Below are positions 21,056-30,033 of a DNA stretch of 64,000 nt, one piece after another. The notes below the pieces were generated by a model. The model searched no databases, was not told where the DNA came from, and saw only the letters and a program-made list of their open reading frames with translations. The translations under genes and the position numbers were made by a program. The stretch is from Burkholderiaceae bacterium (lineage in GTDB: Bacteria; Pseudomonadota; Gammaproteobacteria; Burkholderiales; Burkholderiaceae_C). The DNA lies in contig JADMJJ010000018.1 in assembly GCA_018780645.1 (NCBI GenBank), forward strand, positions 62,001 to 126,000, in the 5' to 3' direction. How positions within the stretch are numbered: the first letter of the stretch is position 1; each line of letters opens with the position of its first letter.

Positions 21056-21613
21056 ATGAGCATCCGAACCAACGCGCTGCTGTTCGTCGCCGTCGTCGCC
21101 GCCACGGTGACCGCCATCACCGTGGCCTCGCCGCCGCCCGAGGACCGCATCGTTGCCGACGCCCGGCCGGTGCCGGAGTTTCGCGGCGTCGACAACTGGT
21201 TCAACTCAGCCCCGCTGAAGCTGGATGAGCTGCGCGGCAAGGTGGTGCTGGTCGATTTCTGGACCTACACCTGCAGCAACTGCCTCAACCATCTGCCCTA
21301 CGTCAAGCAGTGGCACGAGAACTACCGGGACGAGGGCCTGGTCGTGGTCGGCGTGCACACGCCCGAGTTCGAGTTCGAGAAGTCCGCGCAGAACGTCCAG
21401 GACGCAATCAAGCGCCTGCAGATCAAGCACGCGGTCGCCCAGGACAACAGCTATGCCACCTGGAAGTCCTTCAAGAACAGGTACTGGCCGGCCGTCTATC
21501 TGATCGACAAGCAGGGGCGCATCGTTTATTCGCACTATGGCGAGGGCAGCTATGGCGAGACGGAGAAGCGGATCCAGGCGCTGCTGGCGGAGCCAGCCGT
21601 TTCAACGCGCTGA
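21056..21613 (+). CDS. TlpA/DipZ-like thioredoxin-fold protein, short form
   Basis: The 185-residue protein has an N-terminal membrane anchor or signal (LLFVAVVAATVTAITVA) and then one thioredoxin fold. The active site CSNC lies in VDFWTYTCSNCLNHLPY. WPAVYLIDKQGRIVYSHYGEG carries the cis-proline region. The thioredoxin domain closely resembles that of the longer protein at 24402 (shared LRGKVVLVDFWTY, GVH-PEF-FE and EGxYxE features), so the two are paralogues. It should reduce or isomerise disulfides in the periplasm. It belongs to a redox-themed cluster with the two-component system and ohr. The ATG at 21056 is favoured because it begins directly before the anchor. Confidence 0.85.
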   Translation: MSIRTNALLFVAVVAATVTAITVASPPPEDRIVADARPVPEFRGVDNWFNSAPLKLDELRGKVVLVDFWTYTCSNCLNHLPYVKQWHENYRDEGLVVVGVHTPEFEFEKSAQNVQDAIKRLQIKHAVAQDNSYATWKSFKNRYWPAVYLIDKQGRIVYSHYGEGSYGETEKRIQALLAEPAVSTR

Positions 21614-21637
21614 CGTGCATCTTGGTGCATGTCGGTC

Positions 21638-21666
21638 GGTGGCGGCGCAGGCACAGCCCCGCCACC
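21638..21666. terminator. Hairpin between convergent genes
   Basis: GGTGGCGG (21638-21645) and CCGCCACC (21659-21666) form a perfect eight-base stem with a 13-base loop in the 66-base gap between the thioredoxin-like gene and the convergent response-regulator gene. There is no T-run, so a termination role is only suggested. Confidence 0.35.
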
Positions 21667-21679
21667 CAAAGTCAAAACC

Positions 21680-22420
21680 TCAGTCGACAGGCTCCACCGC
21701 CGACGCAAACACATACCCCTCGCTGCGCACCGTCTTGATGTAGCGCGGCTCGCGCGCATCGTCGCGCAGGCGCTGGCGCAGGCGGCTGACGAGCAGGTCG
21801 ATCGAGCGCTCGAACAGCTCGGCGTCGCGGCCCTGAGTGAGGCCCAGCAGCTGGTCGCGGCTCAGCACCTTTTGCGGATGATCGAGAAACACGCGCAAGA
21901 GCCGGTACTCGGCGCCGCTGAGGGCGACCTGCAGGCCGCTGTCGTCCAGCAGATGGCGTGCGGCGGTGTCCACCCGCCATTCGCCGAACGTCAGCATCTG
22001 GGCGCCATCAGTTGCGCGCATATTCGGCGGCAGCATTCGGGTGCGGCGCAACACGGCACGAATGCGGGCCAGCAGCTCGCGGGCGGCAAAGGGTTTGACC
22101 AGATAGTCGTCGGCGCCCATCTCCAGGCCGAGGATGCGGTCGGCCTCCTCGCCGCGCGCGGTCAGCATCAGTATCGGCGTGGCCTTGTGCTTGCCGCTGC
22201 GCAGGTCACGGCACAGGCTCAGCCCGTCCTCGCCCGGCAGCATCAGATCGAGAATGATCAGATCGAACGGGCCTGATTCGTCCAGCGCCGCGCGCATATG
22301 CCGGCCGGTGGGCACGGCCACCACACGCAGGCCGTTCTTTACCAGATAGGTGCTGAGCAGCTCGCGTATGCCGCGGTCGTCATCGACGATGAGGACGTGG
22401 TCGGAGGTGTTGGTCGTCAT
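21680..22420 (-). CDS. OmpR/PhoB-family response regulator
   Basis: A 246-residue regulator. The receiver domain (residues about 8-120) has the acidic pair in VLIVDDDRG, phospho-acceptor Asp in DLIILDLMLPGEDG, and the conserved Lys in DDYLVKPF. A winged-helix DNA-binding domain follows (LSGAEYRLLRVFLDHPQKVLSR ... YIKTVRSEGYVFA). The start at 22420 gives a normal receiver N-terminus. Its likely partner kinase is encoded on the other strand at 23047, with ohr between. The promoter must lie in the 170-base region shared with ohr, so it may control both divergent units. Confidence 0.94.
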   Translation of the reverse strand: MTTNTSDHVLIVDDDRGIRELLSTYLVKNGLRVVAVPTGRHMRAALDESGPFDLIILDLMLPGEDGLSLCRDLRSGKHKATPILMLTARGEEADRILGLEMGADDYLVKPFAARELLARIRAVLRRTRMLPPNMRATDGAQMLTFGEWRVDTAARHLLDDSGLQVALSGAEYRLLRVFLDHPQKVLSRDQLLGLTQGRDAELFERSIDLLVSRLRQRLRDDAREPRYIKTVRSEGYVFASAVEPVD

Positions 22421-22590
22421 GGCCGCAATGTAGCGCCACCACGGCAGCCGCGCCCTGGGTTTGTATGCCCATGTATCTGCCAGAGCGGGCGGACACAGCG
22501 GCATGCAAATCGGACGCCGGCCGACACATCGGAGATACAGGCAGCCGCTGCAATTGCGACATCGCCAACCCTCTCTAACCACACCAAGGA

Positions 22591-23022
22591 ATGACCATGA
22601 TCAAGCCACTCGACCAAGTGCTGTACACCGCCCAGACCCACACCACCGGCGGCCGCAACGGCGCCGGCACCAGCAGCGACGGCGCGCTCGACGTCAAGCT
22701 CAGCTCGCCCGGCTCCGGCAGGCCCGGCACCAACCCCGAGCAGTTGTTCGGCATCGGCTACTCGGCCTGCTTCATGGGCGCCATACAAAAGGCCGGCTTG
22801 AAGCTGGGCATAAAGGTGCCGGCCGAGTTGGCCATAGACGCCAGCGTGACGCTGGGCAAGACCGATGGCGGCGCGGCCTTCGCGCTGGCCGTCCGGCTGG
22901 CGATCAGCCTGCCGGGCCTGCCGCCAGCGGAGCAGCAGCAACTGATAGACACCGCCCACCAGACCTGCCCCTACTCTCATGCAACGCGCGGCAATATCGC
23001 GGTGGAACTCGTGCTGGCTTGA
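22591..23022 (+). CDS. ohr: Organic hydroperoxide resistance protein (Ohr/OsmC family)
   Basis: This 143-residue thiol peroxidase reduces organic hydroperoxides, normally using lipoyl-protein reductant. The two redox cysteines are in GYSACFMGA (about residue 60) and AHQTCPYSHATRGN (about residue 125). The N-terminal LYTAQTHTTGGRNG is typical of the Ohr subgroup. ATG codons exist at 22591 and 22597. No ohrR gene is adjacent; instead a response regulator is divergent and a histidine kinase follows 24 bases downstream, an unusual regulatory setting for ohr. Confidence 0.95.
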   Translation: MTMIKPLDQVLYTAQTHTTGGRNGAGTSSDGALDVKLSSPGSGRPGTNPEQLFGIGYSACFMGAIQKAGLKLGIKVPAELAIDASVTLGKTDGGAAFALAVRLAISLPGLPPAEQQQLIDTAHQTCPYSHATRGNIAVELVLA

Positions 23023-23046
23023 CGGCAAAGGCCTATAAACGCAGCG

Positions 23047-24381
23047 ATGCCACAGCCGCGAGCCGCCATGCCTCAAGCCGCCAAGATCCAGCTGCTGCCA
23101 CGCTCGCTGTTTGCCCGCGTGACGCTGATCATTGTTGTAGGGCTGGTGCTCGCGCAGCTGCTGACCTTTGCGGCGATCCGCTACGAGCGGGGCCTGGCCC
23201 TGCGCCAGCTGATGATGATGGGCATAGAGCGCGACATCGCCAGCTCGATCGCCCTGCTCGACCGCCTGCCCGCGGCGGAGCGCGACAGCTGGCTGGCGCG
23301 GCTGGAGCGGCGCAACTACCGCTTCGCGCTCGGTGGCGATGTCACTGGCACCGAGCCCTCAACGCCGCTGTCCCGCGAGTTCGCCGAGGCGATCGTCCAT
23401 GCGCTGCGCCCGTTCGAGGTCGTCAAGCTGGTCGAAGTCAGTGACCCGCCGGAGGACCTGGAGCTGCTGGTTCGATTGACGGACGGCTCCACGATGCTTA
23501 TCCATGCGATGCGTGTCGGTATGCCCGTGTCGAACTGGGTGCTGTGGGTGCTGCTGGCCCAGCTGGCGGTGCTGGCCGTCTGTGCCTGGGTGGCGGTGCG
23601 GCTGGTGACGCGGCCACTGGCGCGGCTGGCCTCGGCGGCCGATGACCTGGGCCCGGACCTTAAGGCGAAGCAACTCGCCGAGGATGGGCCCACCGAGGTG
23701 GCCCATGCGGCACGGGCCTTCAATGCGATGCAGCGCCGCATCGCCGGCTATATGGCCGAACGGGTCGAGATCCTGGCCGCCATCTCGCATGACCTGCAGA
23801 CGCCCATCACTCGGCTGCGACTGCGAGCCGACATGCTCGACGACGACGAGGACCGCGACAAGTTCCGGCAGGACCTCGACGCGATGAACGCGATGGTGCG
23901 CGAGGGCGTGAGCTATGCGCGCACCCTGCACGGCGCCACCGAGCCGCCCTGCCGCATCGATGCCGATGCGCTGCTCGAAAGCATGGTCTCCGACTACGAA
24001 GACGCCGGCCAGCCGCTGCGCCTGAACGGCCGCGCCGGTACGCCCATCGTGACGCGGCCCAATGCGCTGCGCCGCATCCTGATGAACCTGATCGACAACG
24101 CGCTGAAGTTCGGCAGCGAGGTGCGCGTCACCGTGCATGCCGAGCCGGGCCGGCTGATCGTGGCCGTGCTCGACAACGGGCCGGGCATTCCGCCCGACCA
24201 GCTGGAGGCCGTGCTGCAGCCCTTCTACCGCGTCGAGAACTCGCGCAACCGCAGCACCGGCGGCACCGGCCTGGGCCTGGCCATTGCCCACCAGCTGGCC
24301 ATGGCCATGGGCGCGGAGCTACAGCTGAGTAACCGCGCCGAAGGCGGGCTCGAAGCCCGGCTCACGCTGACCATCACCTGA
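23047..24381 (+). CDS. EnvZ-like sensor histidine kinase
   Basis: A 444-residue membrane kinase. The first helix is VTLIIVVGLVLAQLLTFAAI (about 20-40) and the second is WVLWVLLAQLAVLAVCAWVAVRL (about 160-182); between them is a periplasmic sensor of about 120 residues. A HAMP domain follows (TRPLARLASAADDLG). The H-box is AAISHDLQTPITRLRLRADM near residue 245, then the N-box LMNLIDNALKFG and the G-boxes DNGPGIPP and GTGLGLAIAHQ. It most likely phosphorylates the regulator at 21680. It is co-directional with ohr (24-base gap) and with the DipZ-like gene (20-base gap), so these three probably form an operon. Confidence 0.93.
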   Translation: MPQPRAAMPQAAKIQLLPRSLFARVTLIIVVGLVLAQLLTFAAIRYERGLALRQLMMMGIERDIASSIALLDRLPAAERDSWLARLERRNYRFALGGDVTGTEPSTPLSREFAEAIVHALRPFEVVKLVEVSDPPEDLELLVRLTDGSTMLIHAMRVGMPVSNWVLWVLLAQLAVLAVCAWVAVRLVTRPLARLASAADDLGPDLKAKQLAEDGPTEVAHAARAFNAMQRRIAGYMAERVEILAAISHDLQTPITRLRLRADMLDDDEDRDKFRQDLDAMNAMVREGVSYARTLHGATEPPCRIDADALLESMVSDYEDAGQPLRLNGRAGTPIVTRPNALRRILMNLIDNALKFGSEVRVTVHAEPGRLIVAVLDNGPGIPPDQLEAVLQPFYRVENSRNRSTGGTGLGLAIAHQLAMAMGAELQLSNRAEGGLEARLTLTIT

Positions 24382-24401
24382 ATACATCCGAAGCGACCCT
24401 C

Positions 24402-25451
24402 ATGCTCAAACCAATTCTTGCCACTTTGTTGGCCCTGCTGTCACTGCTGAGCCCCGCGCTTGCCGCCCCGGCGGCACCGCGACCAACTATGGCCGGCGTG
24501 CTCTCCTCGCTGGCCAGCTCCACCGAATGGATCAACTCCGCACCCCTGAGCGCCGAGGGCCTGCGCGGCAAGGTGGTGCTGGTCGACTTCTGGACCTACT
24601 CCTGCATCAACTGCCTGCGCACCCTGCCCTATGTGCGGGCCTGGGCCGACAAGTACCGGGCCGCGGGCCTGGTCATCATCGGCGTGCACTCGCCCGAGTT
24701 CGCCTTCGAGAAGGAGTCGGCCCTGGTGCGCCGGGCAGTGCGCGACCTCGGCATCGCCTACCCGGTCGCCGTGGACAACGATTTCGCGGTCTGGCGTGCC
24801 TTCAACAACCGCGCCTGGCCGGCCTTCTACTTCATCGATGCCCAGGGCCGCATACGCCTTCAACAGCTCGGCGAGGGCCGCTACGAGCAGGCGGAGCAGC
24901 TGATTCAGCAGCTGCTGGCCGAGGCCGGAACCGGACCGGTGCCTTCTGCCAAGGTCGCGCCGCAAGGCCAGGGCACCCAGGCCGCGGCAGGGGCCATGCC
25001 GATCCTGTCGGCCGAGACCTATCTGGGCCATCAGCGCACCAGCGGCTTCGCCTCGCCAGGCGGCATCAAGCCCGACCGCCCGCAGCGGTATCGAGGCTCG
25101 TCGTCACTGCGCCTCAATGAATGGGCGCTGAACGGGGACTGGACCGTCGAAGGCGAGCGCGTGCTGCTGAACAGCGCCATGGGTCGCATCGCCCTGCGCT
25201 TCCATGCCCGCGATCTGCACCTGGTGCTGGGCCCGATGGCGGACGGCAAACCGGTGCGCTTTCGGGTGCTGGTCGATGGCAAGCCGCCGCTGGCCGGCCA
25301 TGGCTCCGACATCGACACCCAAGGCCAGGGCGTGATCGAGGCCCAGCGGCTGTACCAGCTGGTGCGTCAGCAAGCCGGGGGCAAGCCCCGTCTGTTTGAG
25401 ATCGAGTTCCTCGACGCCGGGGCGCAGGCCTACGCCTTCACCTTCGGCTAG
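24402..25451 (+). CDS. DipZ-like thioredoxin-fold protein with C-terminal CBM-like domain
   Basis: The 349-residue protein has a signal peptide (ILATLLALLSLLSPALAAP). A TlpA-type thioredoxin domain follows, with active site CINC in VDFWTYSCINCLRTLPY and WPAFYFIDAQGRIRL. After a low-complexity linker near 185-205, a beta-rich module starts at AETYLGHQRTSGFASPGG. It resembles the C-terminal domain of mycobacterial DipZ. The N-terminal CcdA-like membrane domain of full DipZ is missing, so electrons must come from a separate DsbD/CcdA protein. Its stop codon shares the palindrome CTAG with the stop of the convergent PRPP-synthase gene. Confidence 0.87.
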   Translation: MLKPILATLLALLSLLSPALAAPAAPRPTMAGVLSSLASSTEWINSAPLSAEGLRGKVVLVDFWTYSCINCLRTLPYVRAWADKYRAAGLVIIGVHSPEFAFEKESALVRRAVRDLGIAYPVAVDNDFAVWRAFNNRAWPAFYFIDAQGRIRLQQLGEGRYEQAEQLIQQLLAEAGTGPVPSAKVAPQGQGTQAAAGAMPILSAETYLGHQRTSGFASPGGIKPDRPQRYRGSSSLRLNEWALNGDWTVEGERVLLNSAMGRIALRFHARDLHLVLGPMADGKPVRFRVLVDGKPPLAGHGSDIDTQGQGVIEAQRLYQLVRQQAGGKPRLFEIEFLDAGAQAYAFTFG

Positions 25452-26326
25452 TTTCTCAACGCGGCAGCGAGCAGAGGAACGACGGAAATCACATTGCTCG
25501 CGTGCGGCACGGCGTTGGTGCTCCAGACATGGCGCACCCCGGCCGCCTGCAGCTGCGCATAGGCCTCGCCGACGAACAGCGCATGGGTGACAGCCACATC
25601 GACGCTGGCCGCACCGCGCGCCAGCAGCGCCTCGGCCGAGCCCATCAGCGTGCGGCCGGTGCTGGCCATATCGTCCAGCAGCACGACCGCCCGGCCCTGC
25701 ACCGGCACCTCGGGCAGGGCCAGGGTGACCTGGTGGTCGCCGTGGCGCACCTTGCGGCCGATGGCGCTGTCCAACCCCTGGGCCGCAGCCGCCTCGTGCA
25801 CCCACTGGGCCGACTCCTCATCGGGGCCGATCAGCAAGGCATCCGGCACATGCTTGGCAACCCAGGCGCCCAGCAGCGGCGCGGCGCTGAGGCTCAGGCC
25901 TCGGCGGCCCGGCAGAACCTCGTCCAGCGACTGGATGCGGTGCAGATGCGGGTCTATGGTGATGACGGCGTCGAAATACTGGGCCAGCAACTTGCCGATA
26001 TGGCGTTGGCTGACCGCCTCACCGGGGGTGAACTCCATGTCCTGGCGCATATAGGCCAGGTAGGGGCTGACCAGGGCGAGGTGCCCGGCACCGAGCTCGC
26101 GGGCCGTGGGCGCGGCAATCATCAGCTCGACCAGCTTCTCGTTGGGCTGGTGCAGGCCGCGCAGCAAGACGACATTGGGCGGCAATCGGGCCGGCAGCAC
26201 CAGCCGCAGCTCGCCGTCGGGGAAGCGGTGGCGCTTGATGAAGTGCAGTTGCACGTCGAGCGCGGCGGCCAGTTCCTGGGCCAGGGCGGCCTCGTCATCG
26301 AAGGCAAGCAGAAGGGTGTCGGTCAT
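25448..26326 (-). CDS. Divergent ribose-phosphate pyrophosphokinase
   Basis: This 292-residue member of the PRPP-synthase family is shorter than the usual 310-315 residues. It keeps RFPDGELRL, the flexible-loop region YMRQDMEFTPGEAVSQR, the pyrophosphate region ITIDPHLHRIQSLDE, and the ribose-5-phosphate loop VVLLDDMASTGRTL. It should transfer pyrophosphate from ATP to ribose 5-phosphate or a close analogue. The usual housekeeping prs in this order sits with ipk/ispE and a glutaminyl tRNA, so this is probably a second, specialised copy. It follows the archaeal-type phosphorylase gene by 10 bases. That pairing suggests ribose-phosphate salvage from nucleotides (inference). Confidence 0.87.
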   Translation of the reverse strand: MTDTLLLAFDDEAALAQELAAALDVQLHFIKRHRFPDGELRLVLPARLPPNVVLLRGLHQPNEKLVELMIAAPTARELGAGHLALVSPYLAYMRQDMEFTPGEAVSQRHIGKLLAQYFDAVITIDPHLHRIQSLDEVLPGRRGLSLSAAPLLGAWVAKHVPDALLIGPDEESAQWVHEAAAAQGLDSAIGRKVRHGDHQVTLALPEVPVQGRAVVLLDDMASTGRTLMGSAEALLARGAASVDVAVTHALFVGEAYAQLQAAGVRHVWSTNAVPHASNVISVVPLLAAALRN

Positions 26327-26336
26327 GGCTCAGGTG

Positions 26337-27914
26337 TCAGAAGCTGTGCAGGGCGCTTTCGGCCAAGAGTTGCGCGGGCAGATGGTCACCGTCGGCGATG
26401 GCGTAGCCCGTGTGTTTGTCGGCCTGCTTGCGTGCGAACTGGAGATCGGCCTCGAAGGCGGCATGGACGCGGTACAGCGGCTCGCCGACCTGCACCGCAT
26501 CGCCGAGCTTCTTCAGCAGGTCCAGCCCGGCGCCCGGCACCTGGGGCGCGCCGGCCAGCCGGGCGATGCGCGACAGGCGCAGATTGTCCATGCCGGTGAC
26601 GATGCCGGCAGCAGCAGCCAGCACCTCGAAACTGAGCGGCGCAATCGAGGGCCGGGGCGAACGCCGGCCCTGCGCATCGATGATGGCATTCATGCTGGCC
26701 AGGGCCCGGCCAGACTCGAGGATGTCGCGGGCGATGCCATAGCCGTCGCCGCCGCGCACATCGGGGTCGAACTCGATCATGCGGCCGGCCAGGCGCAGCG
26801 CCTTCTGGCGCAGATCGCTGGGCCCGTCGGGGTGGTTCTCCAGCACCTGCATCACATCACGGGCCTCCAGCACCGGGCCGATACCGCGGCCTATGGGCTG
26901 GCGGCCGTCGGTGATGACCACGTCCAGCTGCAGTCGCAGATGCTTGGCCACGTACTCGAACAGCTTCTTCAGCCGCTGCGCCTCGGGCATGGTGCGCACC
27001 TTGGCCGTGGGGCCCAGCGGGATGTCCAGCACCAGATGGGTGGAGCCGGCGGCGATTTTCTTGGACAGTATCGAGGCCACCATCTGGCCCGGCGAGTCGA
27101 TGGACAGCGGCCGCTCGACCGAGATCAGGATGTCATCGGCCGGCGACAGGTCGGCCGTGCCGCCCCAGGCCAGGCAACCGTGATTGGCGCGGACGATTTC
27201 CACCAGCCGGTCGAAGGGCAGCGCCACCTCGGCCAGCACCTCCATCGTGTCGGCCGTGCCTGCCGGCGAGGTGATGGCCCGCGAGCTGGTCTTGGGGCAC
27301 AGCATGCCGTGCGCGGCGACGATGGGCACGACCAGCATCGAGGTGCGGTTGCCCGGAATGCCGCCGATGCAATGCTTGTCCACCACCGGGCCGGCCCCGA
27401 CCTTCTGGTGCCAGTCCACATGGCGGCCGGCGGCGATCATCGCCTCGGTCAGGTGCAGCACCTCGTCGCGGTCCAGCTCGTACTGGTGGGTGGCGACGAC
27501 AAAGGCGGCCAGCTCGATCTTCGAATAACGGGCCTGGGCAATGTCGCGGATGATGGCGGCAAGGTCCTCGCGGGACAAGCGCTCGCCGGCGATCTTGCGG
27601 TGCAAGGCGGCGATCGAGCCGGCCGGCTCGGCATGCTCAATCGTCGCCGCATGGCCGTCGGCCACCCCGAGGCGGGCAAAGGCCTCCTCGCTCAAGCCCA
27701 GCTCGCAGCTGCGCACGATGCGTTCGTCGTCGACGACATTCAGCACCGCCAGGATGCCCTGCCGTCCATTGCCATTGTCGGCATGGATCTCGACCTTGGA
27801 CAGGGCCTGGAAGCCGGCCGCCCGCACCACCGGGCAATCGCGGTGCAGATAGGCCACGTTCTCGCGCCAGGTGTCGATGCCGACACGGCGGATCTGGAGT
27901 TGGGCGGCGGTCAT
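26337..27914 (-). CDS. Archaeal-type thymidine/AMP phosphorylase family protein
   Basis: At 525 residues this is longer than E. coli DeoA (440). It has the extra N-terminal domain ([20 protein letters not shown]) seen in archaeal AMP phosphorylases and TIGR02645-type 'putative thymidine phosphorylase'. The phosphoribosyl-transferase core has [19 protein letters not shown] (phosphate loop), [20 protein letters not shown] and [18 protein letters not shown]. Archaeal homologues split AMP plus phosphate to adenine and ribose 1,5-bisphosphate; bacterial members are largely untested. The neighbour is a PRPP-synthase-like gene, so the product may be a ribose phosphate. No RubisCO or R15P isomerase is nearby. 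The ATG at 27914 was chosen over one ten codons upstream because it starts at the conserved region. Confidence 0.85.
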   Translation of the reverse strand: MTAAQLQIRRVGIDTWRENVAYLHRDCPVVRAAGFQALSKVEIHADNGNGRQGILAVLNVVDDERIVRSCELGLSEEAFARLGVADGHAATIEHAEPAGSIAALHRKIAGERLSREDLAAIIRDIAQARYSKIELAAFVVATHQYELDRDEVLHLTEAMIAAGRHVDWHQKVGAGPVVDKHCIGGIPGNRTSMLVVPIVAAHGMLCPKTSSRAITSPAGTADTMEVLAEVALPFDRLVEIVRANHGCLAWGGTADLSPADDILISVERPLSIDSPGQMVASILSKKIAAGSTHLVLDIPLGPTAKVRTMPEAQRLKKLFEYVAKHLRLQLDVVITDGRQPIGRGIGPVLEARDVMQVLENHPDGPSDLRQKALRLAGRMIEFDPDVRGGDGYGIARDILESGRALASMNAIIDAQGRRSPRPSIAPLSFEVLAAAAGIVTGMDNLRLSRIARLAGAPQVPGAGLDLLKKLGDAVQVGEPLYRVHAAFEADLQFARKQADKHTGYAIADGDHLPAQLLAESALHSF

Positions 27915-27940
27915 GGTGTCACTGTGGCACAGATCGGCCT

Positions 27941-28669
27941 TCACAGGGCCGCGGCAATCAGCTCCTGCAGATGCTGCGACAGCGCGCGCCGATCGGCGTG
28001 GCGCGCCCCCACCGGCGGCAGCACATTGACCCGCACGCGCAGGCCGCGGCCCATGGCGATCAGCCAGAGGCTTTGCACGATGGTGGTGTCGCCGACGTAG
28101 ACCACGGCCTGGCTGATGGGGCCGTCGGCGTCCGAGAAGCGCAGCGCCACCGGCTGCACGGCCGCCTCGGCGGCGATGGCGGCCTGCAGCAGATTGGCAT
28201 GAAAGGGCAGGAGCTTGTCGCCGGCGCCGGTCGTGCCCTCGGGGAAGATGCCGACGCTGTCACCGGCCTGCAGCGCCTCGGCCATCTGGTGGACGACGCG
28301 CATCGCATCACGCTTGCGCTCGCGCTCAATGAACAGGGTGTCTGCCGCATGAACCAGCGGACCGACGATGGGCCAGGCCTTGACGTCGGCCTTGGAGACA
28401 AAGCGCGTGCGTGGATGGACCGCATGGATGGCGACGATATCCAGCCATGACACGTGATTGGCAACGATCAGCGAGCTGCCGGCCTTGAACTGGCCCTGCA
28501 GGTCCAGCTGCACATCGAGCACGGCCAGGAACTTGCCCGACCACCACTGAATGCGCCGGTGGCGCCCCGCAACGTCGAGGCGGGGGAACTGCGCCTTGAT
28601 GATCCACAAGCCATGCAGCAAATGCACAACGACGCGCACCAGGCGCCAACAAGCCAACAGGGTCCGCAT
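27941..28669 (-). CDS. plsC: 1-acyl-sn-glycerol-3-phosphate acyltransferase (PlsC family)
   Basis: This 242-residue acyltransferase has the catalytic HX4D motif in ANHVSWLDI (about residue 73) and the glycerol-phosphate motif IFPEGTTG. A hydrophobic N-terminal segment ([15 protein letters not shown]) anchors it at the inner membrane. It adds the second acyl chain to lysophosphatidate, giving phosphatidate for phospholipid synthesis; broader lysophospholipid specificity is possible. The gene begins six bases after pyrX and lies 26 bases before the phosphorylase gene, inside one minus-strand operon. Confidence 0.92.
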   Translation of the reverse strand: MRTLLACWRLVRVVVHLLHGLWIIKAQFPRLDVAGRHRRIQWWSGKFLAVLDVQLDLQGQFKAGSSLIVANHVSWLDIVAIHAVHPRTRFVSKADVKAWPIVGPLVHAADTLFIERERKRDAMRVVHQMAEALQAGDSVGIFPEGTTGAGDKLLPFHANLLQAAIAAEAAVQPVALRFSDADGPISQAVVYVGDTTIVQSLWLIAMGRGLRVRVNVLPPVGARHADRRALSQHLQELIAAAL

Positions 28670-28674
28670 CGGCG

Positions 28675-29994
28675 TCAGTTCGCCTCGACAGTGGATTCGT
28701 GTGCGACGTGCCCCGCCACAACGGTGTAGCGCACCCGCCCGGGCAGCTCGAAACCGGTGATGTCGAAAGCGAACGGCGTGTGCTTGCCCTGGCTTTCGAG
28801 TTTGTCCGGGGTGACGGCCCAGTGGGCCTCGCCATCGAACACGCAGACATCGGCCACTCCACCCTCGACCAGGCGGCCGGCGCTGGCGGCCAGCGAACCG
28901 AGCGTCGAGCCGAGCACGTGCACCGGCCCGCTGGTCACCGGCGCCAGTGCCTGGCCCAGGCTCAGCCCTTGATCGCGGCCCCATTTCAGCGCGAGGCTCA
29001 AGAGCAGTTCCAGGCCGGTGGCACCGGGCGTGGCCTCGGCAAAGGGCACATTCTTCTCGTCCTCGGCCACCGGCATGTGGTCACTGACCAGGGCGTCCAG
29101 CGTGCCATCGGCCAGCGCCGCTTGTAGCGCATCGCGGTCGCGGCCCTGGCGCAGCGGCGGGTTCAGGCGCATGGCCGAATTGAAGTAGCCGATGTCCACA
29201 TCCGTCAGGTGCAGCGAGTTGATGCTGGCATCGGCCGTCACGGGCAGGCCCTCGGCCTTGGCCGCGCGCACCAGGGCCACACCGGCGGCGCTGCTGAGGC
29301 GGCACAGATGGACGCGGGCACCGGTCACGCGCATCAGCTCGAACAGGGTGTGCAGGGCCACCGTCTCGGCGGCCACCGGCACGCCGCTCAATCCCAGACG
29401 CGTGGCCATGGCACCGCTGGCGGCCACGCCGCCGCCCAGCCAGGGGTCTTCGGCGCGCAGCCAGACGGTGTAGTCGAAGGTGGCCGCATATTGCAGCGCG
29501 CGCTGCAGCACCAGGGTGTTCCGGATCGCCACATCGGCCTGCGAGAAGCCGACGCAGCCGGCCTCGGTCAGCTCGGCCATCTCGGTAAGCGCCTCGCCGG
29601 CCAGGCCGCGGGTCAGCGCGCCAAGCGGGAACAGCCGGCACAGGCTCAGCTTGCGTGCGCGGAACTTCAGCATCTCGACCAGGCCGGGCTCGTCCAGCAC
29701 CGGATCGGTGTCGGGCGGGCAGACCAGGCTGGTCACGCCGCCGGCGGCGGCCGCGTTCAGCTCGGTTTCCAGCATGCCCTCGTGCTCGTGGCCGGGCTCG
29801 CGCAGCCGCGCGGCCAGGTCGACCAGGCCGGGTGCGACGATCAGCCCGCTGGCGTCGATGACGCGGCCGGCATCGAAGTCGGCGGGCACCTGGCCCAGGC
29901 CGACGATGCGGCCACCGGCAATGGCCAGGTCACCGATCTGGTCGAGGCCGCTGGCGGGGTCGATCAGGCGACCGTTCTTGATCAGTATCTTCAT
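28675..29994 (-). CDS. pyrX: Non-catalytic dihydroorotase-like protein PyrX (PyrC')
   Basis: A 439-residue dihydroorotase-fold chain that has lost the metal site. The usual DxHxHxREPG reads VDLAARLREPG here, so both histidines are gone. The carboxylated Lys position reads GFSQ, the third His position LRAED and the fourth LCRLSS; only the Asp in ALVSDHMPV is kept. In pseudomonads the equivalent PyrC' is inactive and is needed for assembly of the dodecameric aspartate transcarbamoylase with PyrB. The gene follows pyrB after 70 bases, exactly the position of pyrC' in that arrangement. A genuine dihydroorotase should be encoded elsewhere. Confidence 0.9.
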   Translation of the reverse strand: MKILIKNGRLIDPASGLDQIGDLAIAGGRIVGLGQVPADFDAGRVIDASGLIVAPGLVDLAARLREPGHEHEGMLETELNAAAAGGVTSLVCPPDTDPVLDEPGLVEMLKFRARKLSLCRLFPLGALTRGLAGEALTEMAELTEAGCVGFSQADVAIRNTLVLQRALQYAATFDYTVWLRAEDPWLGGGVAASGAMATRLGLSGVPVAAETVALHTLFELMRVTGARVHLCRLSSAAGVALVRAAKAEGLPVTADASINSLHLTDVDIGYFNSAMRLNPPLRQGRDRDALQAALADGTLDALVSDHMPVAEDEKNVPFAEATPGATGLELLLSLALKWGRDQGLSLGQALAPVTSGPVHVLGSTLGSLAASAGRLVEGGVADVCVFDGEAHWAVTPDKLESQGKHTPFAFDITGFELPGRVRYTVVAGHVAHESTVEAN

Positions 29995-30005
29995 GGAGCC
30001 CCTAA

Positions 30006-30033
30006 GTTGCTGCGCAACGTCCCCCCAAGGGGG
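30006..30033. repeat. Intergenic double-hairpin element between pyrB and pyrX
   Basis: GTTGC-tgc-GCAAC (30006-30018) is followed by CCCCC-aa-GGGGG (30022-30033), then a G/C-rich tail to about 30064. Short intergenic elements of this look are common in Burkholderiales genomes, judged from memory. It could stall or partly terminate transcription before pyrX. Confidence 0.4.

Noticed and set aside
28675-29994. Catalytic dihydroorotase (pyrC)
   Set aside because: Metal-ligand positions are replaced, so I called it PyrX, not an active PyrC.
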